Of a stretch of DNA of 25,165 nucleotides, positions 1-9,092 are shown in pieces (within the stretch, counting starts at the first letter, position 1; each line of letters begins with the position of its first letter). Origin of the DNA: Asterionellopsis glacialis (taxonomy: Eukaryota; Bacillariophyta; Plagiogrammaphyceae; Rhaphoneidales; Asterionellopsidaceae); NCBI GenBank assembly GCA_014885115.2, contig WKLE02001294.1, forward strand, positions 1-25,165, read 5' to 3'. Position numbers and translations under genes: made by a program. The notes beneath the pieces are model-generated. The model was given only the letters and a program-made list of their open reading frames with translations. It made no database searches and was not told the DNA's origin.

Positions 1-1355
1 GTCTGTTGGAGTTTTGCATTGCTTGCGGTAACTTCCGATAATTTGTTGTTTAGTGAGTTAAATTTTTGAAGACTATTTTCCCATTCTATTTTAGATTCTT
101 GTTTTAATTCATCGAACCATCCTTGTACTTCTGATTTTAAGGTGGCGACAGAGGTGTTGTCAGCTACTGTGGTATCCGTGTGATTTTGTACAATTTTGGG
201 AGGTGAGTTCCATGCATTTTTTGCTGGCGCTGATGATGATCCTAAGGAGGATAAATCATCACCATAGCCTAGAGTTATGGTTGGGGGGCGTTTTTGTGGA
301 GTGTATTGACCCGATTGAGTGTTTGATGCTGTGGAATTAGTCCCCTTGGTCTCAGGTGTAAACAATACTCCATATGATTTGATGCTTTTGTAGTAAGTGT
401 CTGCTGCACTGAATGTGGAGATTGCTGGGTTGTCATCATGAATATCGATTGAATATAGATGATTTTGAATGGATTTAAAATAGTTTTCAATGAATTCTTG
501 CTGAAATTTATCTTCCATTTTTGCTTTGAGAGTGATGAATAAGTCATCAACTGCTGTGTTTAGATGTTCTCTGTAAATGACGAGATATCCATTTTTCCCC
601 CAACTTTCAACTGACTGAAATAGATTTGAATTACTGGAGGTTTTTTGTGATAGTAGGTATTCTTGCAATGAGTATGTAGCACAAGTCTCTGCATGTTCTT
701 CCATGTCTTTGATCGGTTGGGGAGTGGTAATGTTGGAAAATCCAATGATTGACTTTTTTCGTAATTGCGTCATAAGGTTGTCATGATCTCTTGCTAATTT
801 AATCAATTCAGTATTGGATACTATTCCTGGAATAGGATTAAAAGGTATAATCTGGACATGCTTGAGGCTATCTGGTGCAGATTCAGGTTGAGATAATCCT
901 TTAGGAATTGCATGCATGTATCCTTGTACATTGCTTAGGCTACATGTGATGCCGATGGCCCAAATGAAAATGGCATTGGGACCCTTTCCAATGCAAGTGC
1001 AACGTGGATGCAAGTCAAGTTCACAGCTGACGTATTCTTCTGAATTTTGAATGATAAGCTCCTGAAGTTTTTCTTGAAGGTCATCGAGTCTTGTCCAATC
1101 GGGATGACTATCTTTGACCCAAGCAAGTAGGCGATTGTTTGTTGTGGATAATTTAGTTGCAAAAACTCTGTGTTTTTGTGCTTCCAACCATGGCTTGAGG
1201 TGCTTTTGGAGGTCTGCATAGTTAATCAACATTTTGATGTACATAAAAAACTTAAGAGTTTGTTTGTTGTTATGGTCAGTTGATGCAGTAGTACCTGCAA
1301 TCCAGTCAGAAAGTGCCTTTTTATCCTTTGGGAGTTGTTCTGTTTTGTTCTTCAT
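1..1355 (-). CDS. Uncharacterised repeat-family protein, open at the left edge
   Basis: I do not recognise the family. Reading the minus strand from an ATG at 1355, I find 451 codons with no stop before the window ends, so the 3' end is missing. The N-terminal half looks globular, with the segments SDWIAG, LLAWVKDSHPDWTRLDDLQ, a Cys-rich patch (PRCTCIGKG), FIWAIGITCSLSNVQGY, and SLKHVQIIPFNPIPGIV. The middle carries MTQLRKKSIIGF and KDMEEHAET. From about residue 330 it turns into a Ser/Thr/Pro/Asn-rich linker, and the last visible part (LKSEVQGWFDELKQ, NSLQKFNSLNNKLSEV) looks like a coiled coil. A truncated, frameshifted copy lies on the plus strand at 10285-10970, so this is a dispersed repeat. 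A first ORF (gag-like or ORF1) of a transposable element is the most likely role; this is inference. The in-frame stop just upstream (TAA) and the overlap with the ORF at 1321-1617 suggest the true start may be upstream through a frameshift. Confidence 0.7.
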   Translation of the reverse strand, partial: MKNKTEQLPKDKKALSDWIAGTTASTDHNNKQTLKFFMYIKMLINYADLQKHLKPWLEAQKHRVFATKLSTTNNRLLAWVKDSHPDWTRLDDLQEKLQELIIQNSEEYVSCELDLHPRCTCIGKGPNAIFIWAIGITCSLSNVQGYMHAIPKGLSQPESAPDSLKHVQIIPFNPIPGIVSNTELIKLARDHDNLMTQLRKKSIIGFSNITTPQPIKDMEEHAETCATYSLQEYLLSQKTSSNSNLFQSVESWGKNGYLVIYREHLNTAVDDLFITLKAKMEDKFQQEFIENYFKSIQNHLYSIDIHDDNPAISTFSAADTYYKSIKSYGVLFTPETKGTNSTASNTQSGQYTPQKRPPTITLGYGDDLSSLGSSSAPAKNAWNSPPKIVQNHTDTTVADNTSVATLKSEVQGWFDELKQESKIEWENSLQKFNSLNNKLSEVTASNAKLQQ

Positions 1356-1617
1356 CCTCCCAATTTAGAATGTTGGTGGTAGAGTCGATCTTGAAAAATT
1401 CTGCGCAAAAGATCTTTTGATGATGTGGTATGTTTACAAAGTTGGTCTGATTTTCATACAAAGGTAGATTCATAGTCCTATGCCTCTGAAGACGAAATTT
1501 GTAGCGAGTTGATTTTTCAGTGCCAAAACTTTTTGCAACTTTGTTGTTTTTCCCGACTTCTGTCCACTCGTTTGACTCTTGATGGTCTGCTGGTTGTCCT
1601 TTCTTTGAGCTTGTCAT
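1321..1617 (-). CDS. Short N-terminal ORF overlapping the left-edge ORF
   Basis: This 98-residue reading frame starts at ATG 1617 with a hydrophilic stretch (SSKKGQPADHQ, then WTEVGKNNK) and continues into HHQKIFCAEFFKIDSTTNIL. It ends at TAA 1321-1323. The last 35 bases overlap the start of the long ORF at 1-1355, in a different frame. The two read naturally as one protein: the tail of this ORF (EEQNRTTPK) meets KDKKALSDW of the next around 1326-1332. This implies a one-base indel in the genome or assembly, or a true frameshift in expression. The family is not recognised. It may instead be the only remaining 5' exon with a missed splice, but I see no clear GT-AG pair at the overlap. Confidence 0.45.
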   Translation of the reverse strand: MTSSKKGQPADHQESNEWTEVGKNNKVAKSFGTEKSTRYKFRLQRHRTMNLPLYENQTNFVNIPHHQKIFCAEFFKIDSTTNILNWEDEEQNRTTPKG

Positions 1618-2422
1618 CAATGATGCGTGCCCGTTGCCATTGCACTGTAATGCTGTCGTTTCACCATCGTCCGGATGCCGATCCGATCAGAAGATCCTAT
1701 TGCTCATTTGTTCACAAATGTCCTTTGTAAAGTAGTTTGTACTGCTACTGCTGTACTCTGTAATGTTCTTTGTACCCTATGTACCAGATGAACTTTGTGT
1801 CCACGGTGAAAGAGTGCAGTCAATCAAATATATATTTTGTAGTAATTGTGAATTGTAAACCCATTTAGTAATCCATCAAAAAAATTGTGACTCAACAACT
1901 TTCAACATATCCCATTTAATAAAAAAAATTCAACCATCACCTAAAATATGACATTGTTTGAGAAAAAAAATGTTATATTAATTAGAAAAAAAGAGTCTCA
2001 CTTACTAACTAAAGTAAGTGAGATAAGAAACAAAAAAATTCATCAAAAAAAAATGGCAATATAGAACAATACAATATATCATAGAGACAAGTGCTGATTG
2101 GTAAGCTTACACGTAGTTTTAGTATTCATTGAAATTTTTTTTGGCTTAGTTGTCAACTATAACCTGAGTGATAGTGACAATATTTATGTCACGGAGTGAC
2201 ATATTTTTTTTCAAGCTGGCAAACTTTTTTGTATGACGGACAGACTATTTTTGTGTGACAGACAGACTATTAAAATATGAGAGGGTGCTGGTATATATGT
2301 CAAAGGACAGACCAAAAAAGGCCAAAGGACAGACCAAAAAAATTGCATGCCTATCTTGTATCGGGTCATATTTTTTACCCTAATGCAGAAATAAAATATG
2401 TGAAAAAAAGGTATGAAAATAT
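1618..2422. other. AT-rich stretch without a gene
   Basis: No convincing coding region. It holds homopolymer A and T runs, a perfect 10 bp stem (1996-2005 against 2014-2023, loop 8 nt), a doubled GACAGACTATT motif around 2234-2271, and a direct repeat of CAAAGGACAGACCAAAAAA (2301-2319 and 2323-2341). These could be promoter or 5' flanking DNA of the minus-strand ORF at 1-1617, or leftover transposon flank. Confidence 0.5.
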
Positions 2423-3074
2423 GTGAAGATTGGAGTGAGATTCCACTATGATGTTTGTAAAAATCCCTCTAGAGAACATGAAGAAGCCGTTAAACGTATA
2501 TGCCAATACCTCTTGAAAACAAAAGACAAAGGATTGATTTTGCAACCTGATAAATCCAGGGGTCTTGAATGTTTTGTAGATGCTGATTGGGCAGGATCCT
2601 GGCAGGATTGATCCAGCAATGATCCCCTCTCATTGCATTCAAGAACCGGGTATGTCATTTTGTTTGCAGGATGTCCCATCATTTGGACATCAAAGCTGCA
2701 ACCCCTCATTGCATTAAGTACAACTGAGGCCAAATATATTGCTCTGTCTACAGCCCTGCATGAAGTTTTTGCTGTAATTAATCTTTTGGAGGAATTGGAA
2801 TGTTGTCACTTTCCTATTTCAAAGGCTACTCCAAAGGTTATCTGTAAGGTGTTCGAAGACAACAAAAGTTGTATTGAGATTGCCACAAACAAATTGCAAA
2901 ACACGCGCACACACAAAACATTTATTGGTGCAATTACATCACTTCTGATCTCATGTGGTTAAGAAAATTATTGATATTCAACATATATCTACAAATTTTC
3001 AAATGGCAGATATGTTCACTAAACAGCTTTCAAAGGATAAATCCGAATTTCATTGTGTCATTGCAAGGGATTGA
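2423..3074 (+). pseudogene. Ty1/copia RNase H C-terminal fragment, decayed
   Basis: This is the 3' end of a copia Pol polyprotein. In order I see HEEAVKRICQYLLKTKDKGL (end of RT/connection), CFVDADWAG (RNase H catalytic Asp motif), SRTGYVILFAGCPIIWTSKL, LIALSTTEAKYIALSTA (catalytic Glu region) and FEDNKSC (third acidic motif). After a one-base frameshift near 2912 come KKIIDIQHISTNFQMADMFTKQLS, the usual copia tail. In-frame TGA codons at 2609-2611 and 2946-2948 sit where the family usually has Arg (DRSS, HHFRSH); both fit CGA changed to TGA. The 5' part of the element (gag, integrase, RT) is absent. A 3' LTR may start soon after 3074 but I cannot define it. Confidence 0.85.
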
Positions 3075-3232
3075 GAAAATATCAAGGTTAGGGATGACCA
3101 GATCAATTCAACAGTTGGTACACATCACCAACTTGCAGAATTAGAATTATATCTAATTCCTCCTGTTTCTTTCTCCTTTTAGAACGACTTATAATTTATT
3201 CTAGAATTCTTGTTCAACTACCAGATTCTTTC

Positions 3233-3751
3233 ATTCAACAATTAACTTTTTCAACATACTTTTGTTCATTTCTTTGTCAATTTTCAATGTTTCAGTTTAC
3301 TTTTTGTTTCAAAAATTATCTTCATTGAATGTAGATAAAGATCCGTAGTCATCTCGGTTGTCGAGATACGATCCAAATTGTGTATTGTGTGCATAAATTC
3401 AACAATCAACTCTTTCAACATACTTTTGTTCACATATTTCTCAATTTTCAACGTGTCGGTTTACTTTTTGTTACCAACATTATCTTCATTGAGGATAGAT
3501 GAAGATCGGTATTTTTTTTTGCTTTAATCATGTTGATTGTCGAGATACGATCCTAATCGTGAATTTCATTCATAAATTCAACAATCAGCATTTTCAATGC
3601 ACTTTTGTTGATATCTCCGCAAATTCGCAAATTTAAACATATCAATTTTCTTTTTGTTCCAAAAATATTTGTCAATTAATTTAGATGAAGCTCTTTATTT
3701 TTGTTTTTGCTTTGATCATGTTGGTTGTCGAGATATGATCTAAATCGATCC
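3233..3751. repeat. Three tandem diverged copies of a ~175 bp unit
   Basis: Copies start at about 3233, 3397 and 3576 (units of 164, 179 and 176 bp). Each opens with ATTCAACAATYARC, then TTTTCAAYRYACTTTTGTT, has a CAATTTTC/TTTACTTTTTGTT core, an ATTRATGTAGATRAAG-like segment, and closes with TTGTCGAGATAYGATC (near 3358, 3538 and 3727). No coding sense is visible. It follows the copia fragment directly, so it may be LTR or 3' flank amplified in tandem; it may also be independent satellite-like DNA. Confidence 0.75.
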
Positions 3752-4737
3752 TGTTAACATTGTTTTTTTGTTGTTGTTTTTTGTTGTAGATTTTCTTCCG
3801 ATTTATTCTTTTCCTGTATGTGTACTGTACGAAATACCCCATCTATCAATCTTTCCTACAATAAATAATCTTGTCGAGATGTGTCTTTTTTGTTTTCATA
3901 CATATGAAAAATGTTACTCCTGTCTGAAACGGTATTATTGACTCCCTCTTAAATATTTTTTTTTTCAACTGAAGAAAAATGTTACTCGCATACAGAGAAA
4001 AATTGGTACATTTTCCTCTAACGCCTAATAACATTTTCGGGAGTAAAGTAATATATATATACCACGAGTAGTGTTACTAAAAACGTGCATATACTACCCC
4101 AAAATTTACCTCTTTTTTTGGAAGACGGTATAGAGAAATGATAATTAGTGATAGGCCGTACGAATACTTTTGTTGTGATACTGCAGTATAACATTTGGTA
4201 TTTAATGTAGAGTTAGACCTATCATAGCTATTCCATTAGAGACAGTCAGTGATACAGATGTACCAGTACCAGGTAACTGTTGTACCTTCTACGTAGGAGG
4301 TATACTAATTACCCTAGGACTTAGGACAGCAAGTACGTGGTATCATGTACAGTACCGTAGGATCTGCTAACCATGAACAGCCTGTGGACGACATGCAACC
4401 ACCAAACAGGTAACAGAAACAAGTTATTGAACGGAAAACCCTGAAAGGCACGCTAGCTAGGATCATCATACCCAGTATCAGTAAAAGGTTGTGCCTTGCC
4501 GTACCCTGTTAGTCCTTTCTCCTTTGTCCCTGGATTCAAGGACCTAATAAATACCAGACACCTGTCCTAGTTGTTGCATTCAGATATTGTACCTGGAAAA
4601 ACACTTTACGATTGTTGTGCGGCATAAAAGCAAAATTAGAATAGCTGACCAGTCTTCCGCCGGTTTAGTTCGATAAGTTGTCAGCTATATCGAAACAATA
4701 ATCTATTTAATTGCAGATTGCCGCATTTCATATCAAG
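3752..4737. promoter_or_regulatory. Upstream region of the HA-domain gene with a GTAC cluster
   Basis: No coding region is seen. There is an AT-repeat TATA-like run at about 4050-4062. Between 4158 and 4592 the tetramer GTAC occurs nine times, six of them between 4260 and 4355, along with palindromes CTACGTAG and CCTAGG. Just before the ATG at 4738 a polypyrimidine-like ATTTAATTGCAG ends at 4716 and could be a 3' splice site of a 5' UTR intron, but no matching donor gives an open upstream exon in frame. The promoter role is inferred from position only. Confidence 0.4.
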
Positions 4738-6156
4738 ATGGAACAAAAGCAATCAATGGATGATACCAAACGCGTTCTGCGTCAGATAGCAGCCGAGAAG
4801 CTATTCAGGCAACAAGTTCAGGCACCGGCTCAACAATTGCAACAACGTGTAAATCCTTTTGCGATGCCTTATGCGATGCCACCATCACGACCAGTGACTG
4901 AGCAGAACATGTTCCACGAAACCATGCTGTCAGGAATGGCATTTCCCTCGAGTTTTGCATCGGAATATCTCAAGCTCCAAATGATGGCATCTATGAACCA
5001 GCCACACCCCCAAGCACCACGCACTATACATGAGCCTGCTGCTATGATGCCACTACAGTCGACCAATCTTAGTCATAATCTGGACGAGATAAGAGTTCAG
5101 AAGCAACAGCAGCAGCAGCAAATGATGAATAGTAGTAATGTGCCTGTCCCACCCAAGATTCCCACTACCTTCCATCACATTCCAACACCGAAACAGACAC
5201 AGCAGCATGAGACACCTTCAAACACTAACGGTAACACTAAACGTGACACTTCCTCGGTTGAGAAACAACTTGCAGATATCTCATCAAAGGCCTTGTCTCT
5301 CTCAGACTCCTCATCCCATGAGCAGAAAATTTCGAGTAAAGAATCCCCTAAAGCTCCCCGTCGAAATGAAGATCGTTGGTTGGCTTCGTTGAAAGAGCTG
5401 GAAAAGTACAAGGAAAAGTTTGGTGATTGTGTGGTTCCACGGGGATACCCAGAAAATACCCGTCTAGCTTCTTGGGTTGCCGAACAGCGAAAGCAATACA
5501 AGTTACTGACGGATGGCAAGCAATCCTCAATTACACGTGAACGCGTGGCCAAACTAAATGAGCTTGGGTTTACATGGAACGCACAAGAGGCAGCATGGGA
5601 CAAACATTTGGCAGATCTGAAAAAATTCAAGGCCAAAGAGGGTCACTGCACAGCACCGCTGAACCATCCGGACTATCCCAAGCTTGGATTGTGGATAAAG
5701 GAACAGAGAAGGCACTACGCTCTCATTAAGCAGGGCAAGCATTCGCACATGACAGAATCTAGAGCAAAAGCTCTAGATGAAATCGGGTTCTGCTGGGATA
5801 CGCACGAAGCTGTCTGGGGAGAACGGCTAAGAGAACTATGTACTTTCAAGGCTGAAAATGGTCATTGTAGCGTACCCATGAACTATCCGAAAAATCCCAA
5901 ACTTGCATCTTGGGTTCATCATCAAAGAAGGCAATACAAGAAAATGAATGAAGGAAAGGAATGCCATATTACTCGAAGTCGAATCCGTGCGCTCGAGAGT
6001 ATTGGATTTAAATGGAACCCAAGAGAGAAGTTACCAAAAGAGAAGCCTGAAAAGACGAAGCATCAATTTCTCAAACAACCTTCAAAGAAGAGATTTATTG
6101 ATAGCGCTGAAGATGACATTGATTGCAAGCCAACTAAGCGCCAACAAGTAAATTAA
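4738..6156 (+). CDS. Helicase-associated (HA) domain protein, three HA repeats
   Basis: A complete 472-residue ORF from ATG 4738 (MEQKQS) to TAA 6154-6156; the frame is open upstream to 4711 but has no earlier ATG. Residues 1-205 are low complexity: Gln-rich, with a run of six Gln near residue 125, and Met/Pro/Ser/Thr-rich. Three HA domains follow, starting at Trp214, Trp287 and Trp360, exactly 73 residues apart. Each has the family pattern W..L..L..[FY]K...G.C.[VA]P..[YH]P....L..W...QR..Y, then K...[IM]T..R...L..[LI]GF.W, closing at Trp280, Trp353 and Trp426. The tail (residues 430-472) is Lys-rich and could be a nuclear localisation signal. HA domains are small helical modules thought to bind nucleic acid; diatoms have many such proteins without a helicase core, as here. 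A nuclear DNA- or RNA-binding role is likely but inferred. It is the only ordinary, undamaged gene in the window. Confidence 0.93.
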   Translation: MEQKQSMDDTKRVLRQIAAEKLFRQQVQAPAQQLQQRVNPFAMPYAMPPSRPVTEQNMFHETMLSGMAFPSSFASEYLKLQMMASMNQPHPQAPRTIHEPAAMMPLQSTNLSHNLDEIRVQKQQQQQQMMNSSNVPVPPKIPTTFHHIPTPKQTQQHETPSNTNGNTKRDTSSVEKQLADISSKALSLSDSSSHEQKISSKESPKAPRRNEDRWLASLKELEKYKEKFGDCVVPRGYPENTRLASWVAEQRKQYKLLTDGKQSSITRERVAKLNELGFTWNAQEAAWDKHLADLKKFKAKEGHCTAPLNHPDYPKLGLWIKEQRRHYALIKQGKHSHMTESRAKALDEIGFCWDTHEAVWGERLRELCTFKAENGHCSVPMNYPKNPKLASWVHHQRRQYKKMNEGKECHITRSRIRALESIGFKWNPREKLPKEKPEKTKHQFLKQPSKKRFIDSAEDDIDCKPTKRQQVN

Positions 6157-6755
6157 AAACCATACGAACAGACCATGGTGGTTAAGTTGGTGATAATGTA
6201 CTCGTATGCTCCTGGGTTGCAAATACTAATGAAGTAGAGAACTAAAAGAGATTTTAGTCTTGATGATTTTTTAAATGAAAAAAAATAGTGGTGGTTACGG
6301 TAGGTCTTATCGTCTGTAGACTGGGACCAACTTGTAGTTTTCTCTGTTTTGTGGGTCTTCAAATCCTCGTTTTGGGAATGTACTGAATCCTGCTCTACTA
6401 TGGCAACACGGCATTTCCACAAATTGTTTCAAATGCCATTTCATGCATGTAAGATATGGCATTTTCTGTTTTTACCATAGTAAAGACGCCAGATGCTCTT
6501 CTCTGTGATTGTTCGTAATAAAAAATCAATGTTAGAAGTTGATGGTTGTTTGGAAAAGCAAGGACTGACATGGTGGAGGGACTCGTGTAATAGCTAGCAA
6601 TCCCTGGCTTCAATTGCAAAAGTAAAAAAATTCTGGCCCACTTTGAGATGGGGGTGACCAGGACGGGGGGGCACCTGGTACTGAAAGCTCACAGGAGTTC
6701 TTACGAAGAACGTATGTCGATTTCATCTGTTTTTTCCTTGATTCTAAGGGTCTAA
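6157..6755. other. 3' flank and intergenic DNA without a gene
   Basis: This stretch presumably starts with the 3' UTR of the HA-domain gene. No conserved coding signal in either strand. A G-rich patch (GGGGGTGACCAGGACGGGGGGG) lies near 6650-6670. Nothing else stands out. Confidence 0.5.
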
Positions 6756-7714
6756 ATTAGAGGGAAATCATCCAATGCTGTCCCCCTTGATGTCAACAAG
6801 GAATGTCAATTCAAGTGCACCATTCGTAAAGGTGACATAAGAGACAATCCACAAGGGGGTATAGTGACTGATTTCAAGGTCAGGATTAGTGAAGGTGTTG
6901 AAGTTGTTAAAGCTAGGGCTCTCTCTTTTGTTTGCCGTACACTGTCAAATGCACAGCTTGTTTCAGACAATGTATACTTCAGGAAGTCCAAGGGAACATG
7001 GCAAAGCCAGTATGTCATCTTGTGTGACAATAATTTTGAAGATTTAAGAAGAGGAAGATGGGGGTTGATAACAAAGAGGGATGTAGATGCTTGGGCAAGT
7101 GAAGGTAAGACTGATGTAGGAGGTTTTTTTTCTTAGGTGTTTATGTACATTCACAGGAGATCACCGTGTGAGCCTGCAGTTCCTGCTGGTTTAAGATGTG
7201 CTACTGCAGGTCAAATGCAAGAAGCAGCAGCATGTATTCAAGAGTATCAAGATGCTGAATGTGTACAACTTGGAGATATGATGCACCACCATCTAACAGT
7301 TCATCAGGCACAGCAACCAGAAAGGACAGAATTTTTTATTCCAAATAACAACAAAACAAGACAAGCTCAATGTTTAGATGAGAGGAGGAGGGTACTTAAC
7401 CAAGAGGAAGCATTAGCCAACAATAATCACAATCACACAACAAAGAAGATTGCTGAGATAGAACTATTTGGCACATGGGTAGAAGATCCAGTTGATGTTA
7501 ATTCTTTACGACAGGCATTGGGCTTGCCACAACATAATATATTCAATCAAGGCATCTTAATGCCTACCAACATAATGAAACAGTTGGCATTGATGTTGCT
7601 GAAACTGATCATGGTGCATCACCATTGCCACCAACACAACAAATACAAGAAATGCACTATGCTGACAACAATTATGAAAAGGGAGTAGAATTTGCCAAAG
7701 TGAATAAATTATGA
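6756..7714 (+). pseudogene. Unknown gene, probably one 105 nt intron, frameshifted
   Basis: I do not recognise the family. The frame is open from 6756 and includes CQFKCTIRKGDIRDNPQGG, DFKVRISEGVEVVKARAL, and NFEDLRRGRWGLITKRDVDAW. A TAG at 7134-7136 interrupts it, but an intron from 7105 (AAG/GTAAGA) to 7209 (CTACTGCAG) removes the stop and is 105 nt, which keeps the frame. The second part is Gln/His/Asn-rich (QMQEAAACIQEYQDAECVQL, TRQAQCLDERRRVLNQEEAL, GTWVEDPVDVNSLRQALGL). Near 7550-7575 the sense frame shifts by one base; the better frame then reads NETVGIDVAETDHGASPLPP to TGA 7712-7714. No good ATG is seen at the 5' end, so the start may lie in an unseen exon. It may be part of a transposon or a dying host gene. 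Confidence 0.45.
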
Positions 7715-8132
7715 GCTATTTTAACTACTTCTAAAGAACACTTGCCAATCCACCAGTTGGTCTTTGACACCTTTAATGAGAGTTTGGAGCTGGTGGGGTT
7801 CTGTTTTACCATGTGAACCAAACTCTGTGAGGCAGCCAATGAACGCCTACCAGATCACCTGTTTGGTGTCACCACTGGAGTCATACTGCCACTGAGTGAT
7901 GGCATGTCACCACATTCTGATGTTGATGCATCACAACCAGAGGCATTCTGCCGTGGAGCATCACTGCATGTGCTTTGTCCATAACATCAGTGCATTGTTC
8001 GGATGTGGCGCATCACCCCACATGCTTCATCTGTGACATCATTGCATCACAGTATGTCCATAATATGGTTGATTGGTGTCATTGTATGTGAGCCGTGTCT
8101 TGCTCACAACTTGCCTACTGCACTTCCTCCCA
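7715..8132. other. Non-coding stretch with repeated GCATCAC words
   Basis: No convincing ORF. Between 7928 and 8050 the word GCATCAC occurs four times (7928, 7958, 8010, 8044) within CATCA/TGATG-rich DNA. It joins directly onto the LTR-like repeat that begins at 8133. Confidence 0.4.
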
Positions 8133-8498
8133 TGCCCTATGCCGCTAGTGCCAATGGCAGCACAACACAACAATCAAACAATCAACACACAAAAGAAAAG
8201 AAGACTTTCCTTTGGTGATGAAAATTATGAGCTAGTTTAAAGAGTTACTTTTATGCTGGAGAAATCTGGCAGTTTAGTAAGAAGTAAAGAATCAGGAAAT
8301 ATTAGTAAATGGTAAATATTTACAGAGTCCGTCTGCTTGTCCACGCATCAACCTGCCATCTTCAAGAGGGACCTACAGGGAGTGTACTTTTTTGTTCCAT
8401 GTGCATTTGTAGTACGGTGTCACACGACAAATGTTAACTGTCTCTTCTATAACACCTCTACAGATGTGCACAGTACCGTTTGTAAATACTTGAAGCAC
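8133..8498 (+). mobile_element. LTR-like gypsy 3'-end fragment, second copy of the 21590-22140 repeat
   Basis: From TGCCCTATGCC at 8133 the sequence matches the right arm of the inverted repeat at 21590-22140 read on the minus strand: the CAACACAACAATC and AAAAGAAAAGAAGACTTT blocks, GGTGATGAAAATTAT, then AGTCCGTCTGCTTG and the central block GACAAATGTTAACTGTCTCTT, ACACCTCTACAGATGTGCAC and AAATACTTGAAGCAC. The 5' half can encode the same tail (QKKR..FGDENY) that lies at the end of the gypsy relic at 19490-21480. So this is probably the 3' end of a Ty3/gypsy element plus part of its LTR, without the rest. The downstream limit near 8498 is where I lose the match. Confidence 0.65.
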
Positions 8499-8900
8499 TT
8501 TGTGAGGACCTGTACAAGGGTGAGGTCACCTACAGAACATCACGTAAACGGTATTTGCCATTACATAATAAGAATTTCACATTTTTTTTCATTTCATAAT
8601 ATAATACAAATTGTTGTGTTAAGTTTATCAGAGCTAAAAAAATCTAGTGTGCAATCAAACCCTCAACTAAGCATTATCATATTAAAAAATTGCAATATGA
8701 AACAAAAAGTTTTGCATTATCATTTGAAAAAACTAGTGTTATGAAACCAAAAGTATACCATTATTATAATGTTTATTTTTTTACTGAAATGTTATTCTTT
8801 CAGTTTATCAAATATTTCTTTTTCATAAGAAAATCTGGCAAAATATTTGTTTGCATACCGTTTTTTTGTTGTTGTTCACACTACATGGTAACCTTTCTTA
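8499..8900. other. AT-rich stretch without a gene
   Basis: Long runs of T and A and no credible coding region on either strand. It separates the LTR fragment from the acidic mini-ORF on the minus strand. Confidence 0.5.
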
Positions 8901-9071
8901 TTACACAGGCACTTCTACTGCCTCGTCATCTCCATCAAACACCACATCATAATTATGTCCCTCCTGTTTGTCTTCTTCTGAGTAATCCAAATTTCTACTA
9001 GCTTCAGCTTGACCAACAGGTAATATAAGATCATTGCCTTTATCATTGAAACTGCAGTAATCTGGCATCAT
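8901..9071 (-). CDS. Short acidic ORF, possible last exon of the 9093-10136 gene
   Basis: A 56-residue frame from ATG 9071 to TAA 8901-8903. It reads MMPDYCSFNDKGNDL, then LDYSEEDKQEGHNYD and ends in VVFDGDDEAVEVPV. The acidic composition suits a C-terminal tail, and a similar acidic patch (FDYSDDEDNHD) occurs in the locus at 23309-24965. It lies 22 bases downstream of the stop of the spliced minus-strand gene. A donor at the GTAAAG near 9135 with an acceptor just before or inside this ORF would join them, but the phases I can construct do not match, so an indel or a different splice site is needed. Confidence 0.4.
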   Translation of the reverse strand: MMPDYCSFNDKGNDLILPVGQAEASRNLDYSEEDKQEGHNYDVVFDGDDEAVEVPV

Positions 9072-9092
9072 TTTTTTGTTGTCTTTGTATTT

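Noticed and set aside
275..1219. Several 60-94 residue frames on the minus strand (275-550, 560-745, 935-1219)
   Set aside because: They are shadows in another frame of the uninterrupted 451-codon ORF at 1-1355, which is supported by a homologous copy at 10285-10970.
5175..5636. 153-residue frame on the minus strand
   Set aside because: Antisense to the HA-domain coding region; no domain, and the plus-strand protein is clear.
8337..9001. Plus-strand frames of 135 and 103 residues
   Set aside because: They lie in LTR-like and AT-rich DNA, are rich in Phe/Ile/His from T-runs, and the better coding sense at 8901-9071 is on the minus strand.
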